Shown here piece by piece: positions 1 through 7,745 of a stretch of 41,054 bases of DNA. Numbering within the stretch: position 1 is the stretch's first letter; every line of letters begins with the position of its first letter. The position numbers and the translations under genes are program-made. The notes beneath the pieces are model-generated. The model ran no database searches and was not told the DNA's origin. It saw nothing but the letters and a program-made list of their open reading frames with translations. The stretch lies in the NCBI GenBank assembly GCA_944320865.1, contig CALUJC010000030.1:1-41054 (forward strand). The letters run 5' to 3'. The DNA comes from an uncultured Bacteroides sp. (lineage in GTDB: Bacteria; Bacteroidota; Bacteroidia; Bacteroidales; Bacteroidaceae).

Positions 1-78
1 AAGTATCTATAAATTAGCATTATGAGTTGCTTTTATTTCTGTTTCTTTCTTTTGATTTTCGTATTTAAGGTATTAGGG

Positions 79-144
79 TACCCTACGCGTGGGGTATCGT
101 AGCAGGGCACGCGTGGGGTGCAATCATACCCTACGCGTGGGGTA
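79..144. repeat. Palindrome array A, 3 units, exact 24-bp period
   Basis: Three dyads lie upstream of dnaG, at 79-96, 102-121 and 127-144. Each is centred on ACGCGT, at 85-90, 109-114 and 133-138, so the period is exactly 24 bp. Units 1 and 3 are identical (TACCCTACGCGTGGGGTA). Unit 2 keeps the core but changes the outer pairs together (TA..TA becomes GCA..TGC) and has three unpaired G/G positions. Nothing else was recognised in bases 1-191, which begin with AT-rich sequence. A role as operator or RNA hairpin series is inference. Confidence 0.8.
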
Positions 145-208
145 CAACCGCCGGCCGCCCTCCCCCATTAATTCCGCCTCAATCGGACGAAATGTCGGAA
201 ATAACCCG

Positions 209-216
209 TACCTTTG
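209..216 (+). promoter_or_regulatory. Candidate -7 box for dnaG
   Basis: TACCTTTG matches the Bacteroides -7 consensus TAnnTTTG exactly. No TTTG is seen about 20 bp upstream. The box ends 8 bases before the preferred dnaG start at 225, so the transcript would have almost no leader. Confidence 0.45.
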
Positions 217-224
217 CACTCCGT

Positions 225-2291
225 ATGATTGACCAACCCACCATCGACCGCATCATGGACGCGGCGCAAATCTACGACGTCGTGTCCGACTTTGTCACCC
301 TGCGAAAGCGCGGGGTGAACTATGTCGGTCTGTGCCCCTTCCACGACGACAAGACGCCCTCGTTCTACGTCTCGCCCGCCAAGAACCTCTGCAAGTGCTT
401 CGCCTGCGGCAAGGGAGGAAATCCTGTACATTTCATCATGCTGCATGAGCAGCTTTCTTTTCCTGACGCTTTGCGCTACCTGGCCAAGAAATACGGTATC
501 GAAATCAAGGAACGTGAGCTGAGCGATGAAGAGAAACAGGCACAAAGCGAACGCGAAAGCCTGTTCATCGTCAACCAGTTTGCTAATGATTACTTCCGCC
601 ACACCCTGCGCGACACCGAAGAAGGGCGCAGCGTCGGTATGGCCTACTTCCGCGGCCGCGGCTTCCGCGATGACATAATCGAGAAGTTCCAGCTGGGCTA
701 TTGCACCGAAAGCCATGACGCTCTGGCTAAAGCGGCTCTTGCCAAAGGATATAAGAAAGAATATTTGGTGAAGACCGGCCTTTGCTACGAGACGGATGAC
801 CACCGCCTGCGCGACCGCTTCTGGGGTCGCGTCATCTTTCCCGTCCATACCCTCAGCGGAAAGGTCGTGGCTTTTGGCGGGCGCGTGCTGGCCAGTGCCA
901 CCAAAGGGGTCAAGGTGAAGTACGTCAATTCTCCCGAATCGGAGATTTACCACAAAAGCAATGAGCTCTACGGCATCTATCAAGCCAAGCAAGCCATGGT
1001 GAAGCAAGACCGCTGTTTTCTGGTAGAAGGCTATACGGACGTTATCTCCATGCACCAAAGCGGAGTGGAGAATGTGGTAGCCTCATCGGGCACCGCACTC
1101 ACTACCCAGCAGATTCGGATGATACACCGCTTCACCAACAACATCACCGTGCTCTATGACGGCGACCTGGCAGGAATCAAGGCCTCCCTGCGAGGCATCG
1201 ACATGCTGCTGGAGGAGGGGATGAACATCAAAGTGTGCCTCCTGCCCGATGGCGACGACCCCGACTCCTTTGCCCGCAAGCACAACAGCACGGAGTTCCA
1301 GCAATTCATCCAAGAGCACGAGACAGACTTCATCCGCTTCAAGACCAACCTACTGATAGAAGATGCCGGCAAAGACCCCATCAAGCGTGCCGAGTTGATA
1401 GGCAACATTGTACAGAGCATCTCCATCATCCCAGAAGCCATTATGCGCGATGTCTATATCAAAGAATGCGCACAGTTGCTCCATGTAGAAGACAAATTGC
1501 TGGTCTCGGAAGTGGCCAAACGCCGCGAGAAGCAAGCCGAACAACGCGCCGAGCAGCGCGAACGCGAACGCCGGCAGGCCGCTGCCCGCAACGCATCATC
1601 AGCAACAGGCACCGAAGCGCCGGCTCCGCCTGCCGAAGATGCTCCAGCTCCACCGCCTGCCGAGGCGGATATTGCGCCAGCTTCTACGGCCGGATACGAG
1701 TCGTTCATCCCGCAAGAAGGCAAAGAGGGACAAGAGTTCTACCGCTACGAACGCCTTATCCTGCAAATGGTGGTGCGCTATGGCGAACGCATCATGTGCA
1801 ACGTCGAGGACGAGAAGGGCAACGAACGCCCGCTTTCCGTCATTGAATACGTGCAGGGCGACTTGCAAGAAGATGACCTCGCTTTCCACAGCCCCCTGCA
1901 CCGCCGGCTGCTTGATGAAGCCATCCGACACCTCCATGACGATGGTTTCCGGGCCGAACATTTCTTCCTGAACCACCCCGACCCGGACATCAGCCGGCTT
2001 AGTGCGGAACTGGTGAGCGACCGCTATCAGCTGAGCAAGTACCACTCGAAAAGCCAGAAGATTGTGACCGACGAAGAACGCCTCTACGAACTGGTGCCGC
2101 TGCTTATGGTGAACTATAAATACGCCATCATCAGCGAGGAACTGAAGCACATGATGCAGGCCCTGCAAGACCCCGGAGTAGCTGCCGACGAAGAGCGCTG
2201 CAACGCCATCATGAAGCGCTACACCGAGCTGCACAAGGTGCAGAACCTCATGGCCAAGCGATTGGGCGACCGCGTGGTGCTGCACCTTTGA
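225..2291 (+). CDS. dnaG: DNA primase DnaG
   Basis: Synthesises RNA primers at the replication fork, working with the replicative helicase in the cytoplasm. The 688-residue product starts with a CHC2 zinc domain (C37, H40, C58, C61 in LCPFH and CKCFAC). A primase core follows, then a Toprim domain with E268 in VEGYTD and the metal-binding pair D312/D314 in LYDGD. An Ala/Pro/Glu/Arg-rich linker lies at roughly residues 445-495, ahead of a C-terminal region expected to contact the helicase. I prefer the ATG at 225 (MIDQPTIDRI) over an in-frame ATG at 192: family members begin with MIDQ, and a -7-like box lies between the two. The gene is convergent with folE, with 12 bases between the stops and no clear terminator. 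Confidence 0.96.
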   Translation: MIDQPTIDRIMDAAQIYDVVSDFVTLRKRGVNYVGLCPFHDDKTPSFYVSPAKNLCKCFACGKGGNPVHFIMLHEQLSFPDALRYLAKKYGIEIKERELSDEEKQAQSERESLFIVNQFANDYFRHTLRDTEEGRSVGMAYFRGRGFRDDIIEKFQLGYCTESHDALAKAALAKGYKKEYLVKTGLCYETDDHRLRDRFWGRVIFPVHTLSGKVVAFGGRVLASATKGVKVKYVNSPESEIYHKSNELYGIYQAKQAMVKQDRCFLVEGYTDVISMHQSGVENVVASSGTALTTQQIRMIHRFTNNITVLYDGDLAGIKASLRGIDMLLEEGMNIKVCLLPDGDDPDSFARKHNSTEFQQFIQEHETDFIRFKTNLLIEDAGKDPIKRAELIGNIVQSISIIPEAIMRDVYIKECAQLLHVEDKLLVSEVAKRREKQAEQRAEQRERERRQAAARNASSATGTEAPAPPAEDAPAPPPAEADIAPASTAGYESFIPQEGKEGQEFYRYERLILQMVVRYGERIMCNVEDEKGNERPLSVIEYVQGDLQEDDLAFHSPLHRRLLDEAIRHLHDDGFRAEHFFLNHPDPDISRLSAELVSDRYQLSKYHSKSQKIVTDEERLYELVPLLMVNYKYAIISEELKHMMQALQDPGVAADEERCNAIMKRYTELHKVQNLMAKRLGDRVVLHL

Positions 2292-2303
2292 GGGCAGGCG
2301 GGC

Positions 2304-2888
2304 TTACCCGTGCTTGATGAGGTTCATGAACTCCTCGCGCGTCTTTGCCTGGTTGAAGGCGCCGGTGAAGTCGGACGTGGTGGTGATGGAGTTCTGCTTC
2401 TCCACGCCGCGCATCTGCATGCACATGTGTTTGGCCTCGAGCACCACCATTACGCCCAGCGGGTTGAGCGTCTCTTGGATGCACTCCTTAATCTGCAGTG
2501 TCATGCGCTCCTGCACCTGCAGGCGGTGCGAAAAGATGTCCACCACGCGGGCTATCTTGCTCAGGCCCGTGATGTAGCCGTTGGGGATGTAGGCCACGTG
2601 TGCCTTGCCATAGAAGGGAATCATGTGGTGCTCGCAGAGCGAAAAGAAATCAATGTCTTTCACAATGACCATCTGGCTGTACTCCTCCTTGAACTTGGCC
2701 GAACGCAGCACTTCGTGCGGGTCCATGCTGTAGCCCTTGGTCAGGGTCAGCATGGCCTTGGCCACGCGCTCGGGGGTTTTCAACAGGCCTTCACGCCCGG
2801 GGTCTTCGCCCAGCAGGGTGAGGATGCGGCGGTAATGCTCTTGCAGCTCCGCCAGATGGGGGGAAGTGACTTCTTCTTTTCCTAACAT
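2304..2888 (-). CDS. folE: GTP cyclohydrolase I
   Basis: Converts GTP to 7,8-dihydroneopterin triphosphate, the first step of pterin/folate synthesis (also feeding queuosine-type pathways). The length of 194 residues is normal for the short bacterial form. The zinc ligands are visible as C85 and H88 in [12 protein letters not shown] and C156 in [12 protein letters not shown]87 and H154 are the neighbouring catalytic histidines by family comparison. The stretch [19 protein letters not shown] and the C-terminal [12 protein letters not shown] are also diagnostic. It is the last gene of a minus-strand run, 21 bases after the SPOR-domain gene, so it is probably co-transcribed with it. Nothing is truncated. 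Confidence 0.97.
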   Translation of the reverse strand: MLGKEEVTSPHLAELQEHYRRILTLLGEDPGREGLLKTPERVAKAMLTLTKGYSMDPHEVLRSAKFKEEYSQMVIVKDIDFFSLCEHHMIPFYGKAHVAYIPNGYITGLSKIARVVDIFSHRLQVQERMTLQIKECIQETLNPLGVMVVLEAKHMCMQMRGVEKQNSITTTSDFTGAFNQAKTREEFMNLIKHG

Positions 2889-2909
2889 GCTTGTATTGTG
2901 TAGAAGGGG

Positions 2910-3368
2910 TTAATAGAGAGGGATGTTTATCTGGTCGCGCACGATGGACACTTCCTTGAAGCGGCCCGTGGCGCGCAGCTGGCGCATCATGGCGTCGGCC
3001 TCCTCGATGCTGCGGTAGTCGCCCACGCGGCACAGCCAACGCGGCGGCTGGAAGTTGGTGTAGACGGGCAGTTCGGGGAAGAGCGCCTGGATGGAGTCGC
3101 CCACCGTCTGCGCCTCGGTGCGTGCCCGGCGCGTGTTGTTTCCGGCATACACCTGCACGCGGTAGCCCGGCACCTTGAGCACGCGCTCGTCGTCATCGCC
3201 CGTAGGCACGTACTCCGAGCCTATCAGGGCCGTGATGCGGGGGTCTTGATGGACGGTCACCCGGCCTTGCCCCGGCACGTCGCGCTGCAGGCTGCTGATG
3301 ATGCTGTTTTGCGCCCGCAGGCCGATGAAGGCCAGGCTGGCGATAAGAAGCAATGCTAATCGTTTCAT
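2910..3368 (-). CDS. Secreted SPOR-domain protein
   Basis: A 152-residue protein with a cleavable signal peptide (MKRLALLLIASLAFIGLRA, likely cut before Q20) and a C-terminal SPOR domain at about residues 69-146 (VPGYRVQVYAG ... WLCRVGDYRSIEEADAMMRQL). SPOR domains bind glycan strands of peptidoglycan stripped of their stem peptides, often at division sites, so a periplasmic cell-wall role is likely. The exact function is unknown. The gene sits between tpiA and folE on the same strand. The gap to tpiA is filled by a terminator-like stem and a nine-unit palindrome array, and no -7 box is visible directly upstream. Expression may therefore depend on read-through. Confidence 0.85.
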   Translation of the reverse strand: MKRLALLLIASLAFIGLRAQNSIISSLQRDVPGQGRVTVHQDPRITALIGSEYVPTGDDDERVLKVPGYRVQVYAGNNTRRARTEAQTVGDSIQALFPELPVYTNFQPPRWLCRVGDYRSIEEADAMMRQLRATGRFKEVSIVRDQINIPLY

Positions 3369-3406
3369 AGGGTTTCGTTAAAAAGGGGTTAAGTGTTTGG
3401 GCACCT

Positions 3407-3600
3407 CAAACAGGGCTGTTTGCGCACTTCAAACAGGGCTGTTTGAACACCTCAAACAAGACTGTTTGCGCACTTCAAACAGGATTGTTTGCGCACTCGC
3501 AACAGGACGGTTGCGTCGCTCGCAACAGGACGGTTGCGTCGCTCGCAACAGGGCGGTTTCGTCACTCGCAACAGGGCGGTTGCGCCGCTCGCAACAAGAT
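3407..3600. repeat. Palindrome array B, 9 units, exact 23-bp period
   Basis: Nine tandem dyads lie between tpiA and the SPOR gene. The common ACAGG/ACAAG core recurs every 23 bp (3479, 3502, 3525, 3548, 3571, 3594; the first four dyads start at 3407, 3430, 3453, 3476). Units 1-4 have arms CAAACAG/CTGTTTG; units 5-8 switch to CGCAAC/GTTGCG; unit 9 is half a unit running into the terminator stem. Both arms changed together between subtypes, which keeps base pairing. The 23-bp period is not a multiple of three, so this is not coding. Confidence 0.9.
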
Positions 3601-3636
3601 GAAGAACCGGGAGGCACGAGGCGCGCCCGGTTCTTC
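3601..3636 (-). terminator. Probable terminator of tpiA
   Basis: Perfect 11-bp stem GAAGAACCGGG (3601-3611) with CCCGGTTCTTC (3626-3636) and a 14-base loop, 21 bases past the tpiA stop. The T-run after it on the minus strand is weak (ATCTTGTTG), so termination may be partial. Confidence 0.55.
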
Positions 3637-3657
3637 ACGGCTATGGCTGCGGGTGGA

Positions 3658-4413
3658 TTAGTTGAATGCGTCGATGATGCCCTTGAAGTCGGCTGCCTTC
3701 AGTGCAGCGCCGCCAATGAGGCCGCCGTCCACGTCGGGGTTGGCGAAGAGTTCTTTGGCGTTCGAGGGCTTGCAGCTGCCGCCGTACAGGATGGAGCAGT
3801 TCTCGGCCACTTCCTGACCATACTTAGCGGCTACCTGCGAGCGGATGAAGGCGTGGATTTCCTGTGCCTGCTCGGGCGTGGCGGTCTTGCCGGTGCCGAT
3901 GGCCCAAACGGGTTCGTAGGCCAGGATAATCTTCGAGAAGTCTTCGGCCGACAGGGAGAATACGGAGGCCAGCTGGGCGGCTACCACTTCGTTTTGCTTG
4001 CCGGCTTCGCGCTCTTCGAGCACCTCGCCGATGCAGAAGATGGGCTTCAGGCCGTGGGCCAAAGCCAGCTTCACCTTCTCGGCCAGGATTTCCACCGTTT
4101 CGTGGTAGTAAGCGCGGCGCTCGGAGTGGCCCAGGATGACGTATTGCGCACCTGTGGAGGCTACCATGGCGGCAGATACTTCGCCGGTGTAAGCGCCCGA
4201 TTCCTTGTCGGCGCAGTTCTCGGCGCCCACGCCAATCTTGGCAGCGTCTACCAGCGGCGTTACGGAGGCCAGGTGGATAAACGGCGTGCAGATGATGACG
4301 TCGCAATTGGGCTTCTCGTTAGCCAACATTTCATTCAGTTCTTTTGCCAGAGCAATGCCCTCTTGGAGGGTCTTGTTCATTTTCCAGTTTCCTGCAACAA
4401 TGTTCTTTCTCAT
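3658..4413 (-). CDS. tpiA: Triose-phosphate isomerase
   Basis: Interconverts dihydroxyacetone phosphate and glyceraldehyde 3-phosphate in glycolysis and gluconeogenesis. The 251-residue protein is full length. It begins [13 protein letters not shown] with catalytic K11, followed by H96 in [10 protein letters not shown], the catalytic base E167 in [12 protein letters not shown] (start of the flexible loop), and the phosphate-binding [10 protein letters not shown] and GGLIGGAAL segments. It starts 28 bases after the DoxX-type gene and is probably transcribed from the promoter in front of the DUF1599 gene. A strong stem and the array of 23-bp palindromes follow its stop. Confidence 0.98.
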   Translation of the reverse strand: MRKNIVAGNWKMNKTLQEGIALAKELNEMLANEKPNCDVIICTPFIHLASVTPLVDAAKIGVGAENCADKESGAYTGEVSAAMVASTGAQYVILGHSERRAYYHETVEILAEKVKLALAHGLKPIFCIGEVLEEREAGKQNEVVAAQLASVFSLSAEDFSKIILAYEPVWAIGTGKTATPEQAQEIHAFIRSQVAAKYGQEVAENCSILYGGSCKPSNAKELFANPDVDGGLIGGAALKAADFKGIIDAFN

Positions 4414-4441
4414 TTTGTTTTACTGTTAAAGGGTTAATATA

Positions 4442-5770
4442 TCAAGGTTTATTGTCCGTAGCGTCTTGGCCGGAAGGTTGTGCCGCCTCCGCCTGCTTTT
4501 TCATCCGCCGCTTCACCACCAGGATGTCCAGGCTCAGCACCAGCAGCAAGGGGATGGCAAACCACAGCAGCACATACGCCAAAGTATGCGCGTCGCTCAC
4601 CTGCTTCTGCCGGCCCAGCGGCAGCTTGTCCAGTGCATCGGTCAGCACATATTCGTCGGGCAGCTGGTTGTCGCTCCACTTGTTCAGGATGATGCCTCCT
4701 TTTATCAGCAACAGCCCCGGGTTGGAGCGGATGATGGTTTTCAGCGTAATGTCGTCCATCTGGCAGAAGGGGTATTCCGCCCCTGTACGGTCGCACCACT
4801 CCTCAATGTTCTCCTGTGCCGAAGAGGTCAGGGCATAAAAGTGGTAGCCATGCTCCACGCTGTAGTCGTATATCTCGTTTATCAGGTCGATGTTGCTGTC
4901 ATCAGCCTCTTCTATGCGGTGGGCCACCATCAGGAAGGTATAACTGCTGTCGGCCAGCACCTGCTCCGTAATGTCCGTGCCCGTGGCCAGGTCCAGCATG
5001 GCAAAGTCGTGTATGGGCGGCTCGTAGCCTTTTTCCTTCAGCACTGTCTTGGCTTCCACGAATGTCCATGTGCTGTCCGGATAATTATCCAAGGCAAACT
5101 CCTGGCGCTTGCCGTCTTTCTCCATAATATAAGTGGTTTCAAACACATCGCCTTTAGCCCCTTCGGGAATCTCCATGCCGGCCTTGATGTCGGTGCCTAT
5201 CTTATACGGACGGAAATCGAATATCGGCAAGTGGGAAAGGCAATAGAACGAAAGTGCGAAGATAAAGAGCAGCGTGTACATCGACACCATCCATGCCAAC
5301 TTGTGCGAAATGAAGCGGATAATCAGCTTACGGCCCTTGAGGGCGAATACGGCCGCTATCAGCAACACCACGTTCTTGCCAAAGGTCTGCCAGTTGGTCA
5401 GCACCACGGCATCGCCGAAACAGCCGCAATCGGATACCGGGTCTGCTATGGCAAGATACAGTGTCAAAGGGGTCATGAAGCACATCAGCAGCAAGGCCAC
5501 CCACGACGCCATGCTGCGCCTGATGCCCAGAAACAGAAACACGCCGATGCAGAACTCTATGGCTGCCAGCCCTATGCCGAAAAGCAACGGCATAAACGGG
5601 GGCACCCACGACAGCAGGCCAAAAGCTTCCAGATAGTCCTGAATCTTGTAGAAAGAGCCCAACGGGTCGACCGCCTTCACAAAGCCGGAAAAGATGAACG
5701 TGACACCCAGCAAAAAGCGGCATACGTTGACCCACGTCTTCTCGATGATATGTTTTCTGTCAGTCTCCAA
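4442..5770 (-). CDS. DoxX/MauE-like membrane protein with thioredoxin-like C-terminus
   Basis: A 442-residue inner-membrane protein that I recall as the BT_3928-type family of Bacteroides. The first 170 residues hold about four hydrophobic helices of DoxX/MauE type, including the MauE-like SDCGCFGDAV motif near residue 113. A fifth helix lies near residues 160-180. A periplasmic portion of about 200 residues then resembles a thioredoxin fold but lacks an obvious CXXC (YTFLMVAHRIEEA ... GLLLIKGGIILNKWSD). A last helix near 400-418 is followed by a basic tail. A redox or envelope function is plausible but unproven. Its start overlaps the end of the DUF1599 gene by 11 bases, and tpiA follows 28 bases later, so the three genes look translationally and transcriptionally linked. 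Confidence 0.8.
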   Translation of the reverse strand: METDRKHIIEKTWVNVCRFLLGVTFIFSGFVKAVDPLGSFYKIQDYLEAFGLLSWVPPFMPLLFGIGLAAIEFCIGVFLFLGIRRSMASWVALLLMCFMTPLTLYLAIADPVSDCGCFGDAVVLTNWQTFGKNVVLLIAAVFALKGRKLIIRFISHKLAWMVSMYTLLFIFALSFYCLSHLPIFDFRPYKIGTDIKAGMEIPEGAKGDVFETTYIMEKDGKRQEFALDNYPDSTWTFVEAKTVLKEKGYEPPIHDFAMLDLATGTDITEQVLADSSYTFLMVAHRIEEADDSNIDLINEIYDYSVEHGYHFYALTSSAQENIEEWCDRTGAEYPFCQMDDITLKTIIRSNPGLLLIKGGIILNKWSDNQLPDEYVLTDALDKLPLGRQKQVSDAHTLAYVLLWFAIPLLLVLSLDILVVKRRMKKQAEAAQPSGQDATDNKP

Positions 5771-6302
5771 ACTCTATCTTTATCAAGCCGAACACGGCAT
5801 AGTTTATCATATCCATATAGTTGGCATCCACCCCTTCCGACACCAGCGTCTGCCCGGACAGGCTTTCAATCTGCTTGGTGCGATACAGTTTCATCAGTAT
5901 CAGGTCGGTGTACGAGGTAGTGCGCATCGAGCGCCAAGCCTCATCATAGTCATGGTTTTTCGCCAGCATCAATTCCAAGGACGACTTGGCATGTTTGTCA
6001 TACAAAGCCAGCGCCTCCTCATTACTTAGGTCGGCGGCATCGGCATAGCCCAGTTCCAACTGTATAAGCCCGATGATGCCATAGTTCACAATGCCCATCA
6101 GCTCCGAGCGGATGCCCTCATCCACCAGCGCCACCCCCTTGGTTTCGATGCTGCGGATGCGGTTGGCCTTAATGAATATCTGGTCGGTCACGGAAGCCGG
6201 ACGGAGAATGCGCCACGCAGCCCCGTAGTCATGAAGTTTCTTGGAAAATAGCTCACGGCAGGCGGCAATCACCTGCTCAAATTGTTGTCTGGTATCTTTC
6301 AT
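5760..6302 (-). CDS. DUF1599 domain protein
   Basis: A 180-residue cytoplasmic protein made of two similar halves. The first contains LFSKKLHDYGAAWRILRP...TDQIFIKANRIRSIE (about residues 18-52), and the second LMLAKNHDYDEAWRSMR...TDLILMKLYRTKQIE (about 112-150). This internal duplication is typical of DUF1599. The biochemical function is unknown; a nucleotide-binding role is only a guess from the charged HDY/AWR pattern. I chose the ATG at 6302 over an upstream TTG because an exact -7 box lies at 6321-6328. The stop overlaps the DoxX-type gene by 11 bases. Confidence 0.85.
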   Translation of the reverse strand: MKDTRQQFEQVIAACRELFSKKLHDYGAAWRILRPASVTDQIFIKANRIRSIETKGVALVDEGIRSELMGIVNYGIIGLIQLELGYADAADLSNEEALALYDKHAKSSLELMLAKNHDYDEAWRSMRTTSYTDLILMKLYRTKQIESLSGQTLVSEGVDANYMDMINYAVFGLIKIEFGD

Positions 6303-6320
6303 ATCCTTACTAATGGTGGG

Positions 6321-6328
6321 CAAAGATA
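6321..6328 (-). promoter_or_regulatory. -7 box for the DUF1599-tpiA operon
   Basis: TATCTTTG on the minus strand matches TAnnTTTG exactly and would give a leader of about 12 bases to the ATG at 6302. No matching -33 TTTG is apparent; AAGAATGA-type repeats occupy that region. Confidence 0.5.
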
Positions 6329-6333
6329 CATAT

Positions 6334-6371
6334 AATTAATGAAGAACGAAGAATGAAGAATGAAGAATTTC
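6334..6371. repeat. GAAGAAT simple-repeat tract
   Basis: An AATGAAGAATGAAGAATT-type tract, one of several in the window (others at 16866-16899, 21446-21494, 21515-21532 and 22890-22923). They lie at or near the 5' ends of minus-strand genes. The role is unknown. Confidence 0.6.
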
Positions 6372-6441
6372 CATCCGGAAAGGCAAGCAAAACCATACAC
6401 ACAAGGACGGGGAACACAATAATCCACCCCTTTTAAAAAGA

Positions 6442-6475
6442 GAAAGGACGAAAAATTCACATTCTCCGTCCTTTC
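6442..6475 (-). terminator. Rho-independent terminator of the M23 peptidase gene
   Basis: On the minus strand a 9-bp stem (CGTCCTTTC at 6467-6475 with GAAAGGACG at 6442-6450) is followed by TCTCTTTTTAAAAG, a clear T-tract, about 33 bases past the peptidase stop. Confidence 0.75.
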
Positions 6476-6507
6476 CTCTCAACTATCAATTTTCAATTCT
6501 CAATTCA

Positions 6508-7368
6508 TCACGAGCACCTCAGCACCTGCCCGGGCCGCAATATCGTCCGGCGGGTAATGCGGTTCAGTTTGCACAGCTGGCTCACAGTAGTACCCTGCCG
6601 CGCGGCAATCTTGCTCAGCGTGTCGCCACGCTTCACTTTGTAGTACAAGCCCTTGCCCGAAGCCCCCTTCGCGGTCGATTTGTTTTTATGGAAGGTGTAG
6701 GTATCAGCCACAATATCCTGCTTCTCGAAGTTGAACATGTCGGCCGGGTTCAGCCGCACGCCCAGAAATTGCACCTCAAAGTGCAAGTGCGACCCCGTGG
6801 AGCGCCCCGTGTTGCCGCCCAAGCCAATGGGATCGCCGGCCTTCACCAGCTGGTCCACCTTGACAATCTGCTTGGAAAGGTGGCCGTAAACCGTTTCAAG
6901 GCCGTTGTCATGCCGAATCACGACATACTTGCCATAGCCACGGCGTCCCTGGTTTTTCACAATGCGCACCTTGCCGTCGAATGCCGCACGAATGGTGTCG
7001 CCCACGTACACCTTTACGTCCAGCCCATAGTGGCCACGGCGGCGGCGCGGACGGTAGCCGAACACGTCTGTAATGCGGGTATGCTCGGTAGGCATGCAAA
7101 AACCGGTAAGGTCGAAAGTAAAAGTATTGGGGATGATGGAGTCGGGATAGCAACGCACCGTCTCGTTGTTCCAACTGCCGGCATAAAGGTCGAGGGAGGG
7201 ATAAAGCGATTGTTCTGCGCGTATCTGGCGTTGCAGGGCCAGTGAGTCTATACTCTTGAGTTTCCGGTCGATGGGTGCCTGACGGGCTATAAGGTCTTGT
7301 GCCGCAGCATCCAGGCTTGCCGTTGCCACCACGGCCGCCAACACTGCTTTAATCCATTTCAAGTTCAT
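6508..7368 (-). CDS. Secreted M23 metallopeptidase with LysM domain
   Basis: A 286-residue cell-wall hydrolase candidate. It has a signal peptide (MNLKWIKAVLAAVVATASLDAAAQ) and a lysostaphin-type M23 domain at about residues 95-215. Zinc-binding H113 and D117 are in RGHYGLDVKV, and H194/H196 in GSHLHFEV, with H163 in VYGHLSK. A C-terminal LysM domain (about 242-285, YYKVKRGDTLSKIAARQGT) would bind peptidoglycan. All metal ligands are present, so it should be an active endopeptidase in the periplasm or at the outer membrane rather than a degenerate EnvC/NlpD type. The ATG at 7368 is preferred over an upstream TTG at 7434 because the signal peptide begins there. It is flanked by its own promoter and terminator and is therefore likely monocistronic. 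Confidence 0.93.
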   Translation of the reverse strand: MNLKWIKAVLAAVVATASLDAAAQDLIARQAPIDRKLKSIDSLALQRQIRAEQSLYPSLDLYAGSWNNETVRCYPDSIIPNTFTFDLTGFCMPTEHTRITDVFGYRPRRRRGHYGLDVKVYVGDTIRAAFDGKVRIVKNQGRRGYGKYVVIRHDNGLETVYGHLSKQIVKVDQLVKAGDPIGLGGNTGRSTGSHLHFEVQFLGVRLNPADMFNFEKQDIVADTYTFHKNKSTAKGASGKGLYYKVKRGDTLSKIAARQGTTVSQLCKLNRITRRTILRPGQVLRCS

Positions 7369-7445
7369 GCCTATTTCTCGGTTCGTTGCGGCATCCGGGG
7401 CAGGTTTCCGTTCCCCCGACACCTTGTTTAACAAAAAAATTCTCC

Positions 7446-7453
7446 CAAAGGTA
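7446..7453 (-). promoter_or_regulatory. -7 box for the M23 peptidase gene
   Basis: TACCTTTG on the minus strand matches TAnnTTTG exactly, about 78 bases before the ATG at 7368. No clear -33 box. The 7435-7745 gap otherwise holds AT-rich sequence, the fimbria terminator and GC-rich short inverted repeats near 7660-7735, with no gene seen. Confidence 0.5.
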
Positions 7454-7615
7454 ACATTTATCTACGAAAGGGCGAACCCCTTATTTTGTTTTTTTAAGAT
7501 ACCGCACGCGTCACCCACGCCCAATCAAGCACATAACTCATTGATTATAAACACAGTTTACTAAAACATGTTTTACAACACATTCGCCCTATTCTCCTCC
7601 TCCACGTAAAAAATA

Positions 7616-7642
7616 GAGACCGCCCCACAAAGGAACGGTCTC
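7616..7642 (-). terminator. Terminator of the fimbria locus
   Basis: On the minus strand a GAGACCG/CGGTCTC stem (7616-7622 with 7636-7642) is followed by TATTTTTTA. It lies about 100 bases past the DUF4906 stop. Confidence 0.7.
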
Positions 7643-7745
7643 CGCAAACAAAACAAACAAACGGTCGGCGCAATGGCCGACAGTGTCCGGCACGGTTGCG
7701 CTCAACCTATGCCGGGGGATACGCCTCACGGCGGATATACGATAA

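Noticed and set aside
168-1058. A 296-codon minus-strand frame inside dnaG
   Set aside because: Antisense to the zinc and Toprim domains of primase, no recognisable protein features.
3407-3600. CRISPR array
   Set aside because: The whole 23-bp unit is repeated, with no unique spacers of normal length and no cas genes nearby.
3397-4437. Plus-strand open frame that begins in the 23-bp array and continues antisense to tpiA
   Set aside because: The repeat period is not a multiple of three, and the rest is the complement of tpiA.
4466-5920. A 484-codon plus-strand frame opposite the DoxX-type gene
   Set aside because: Antisense shadow rich in His and Gln, without signal or domain features.
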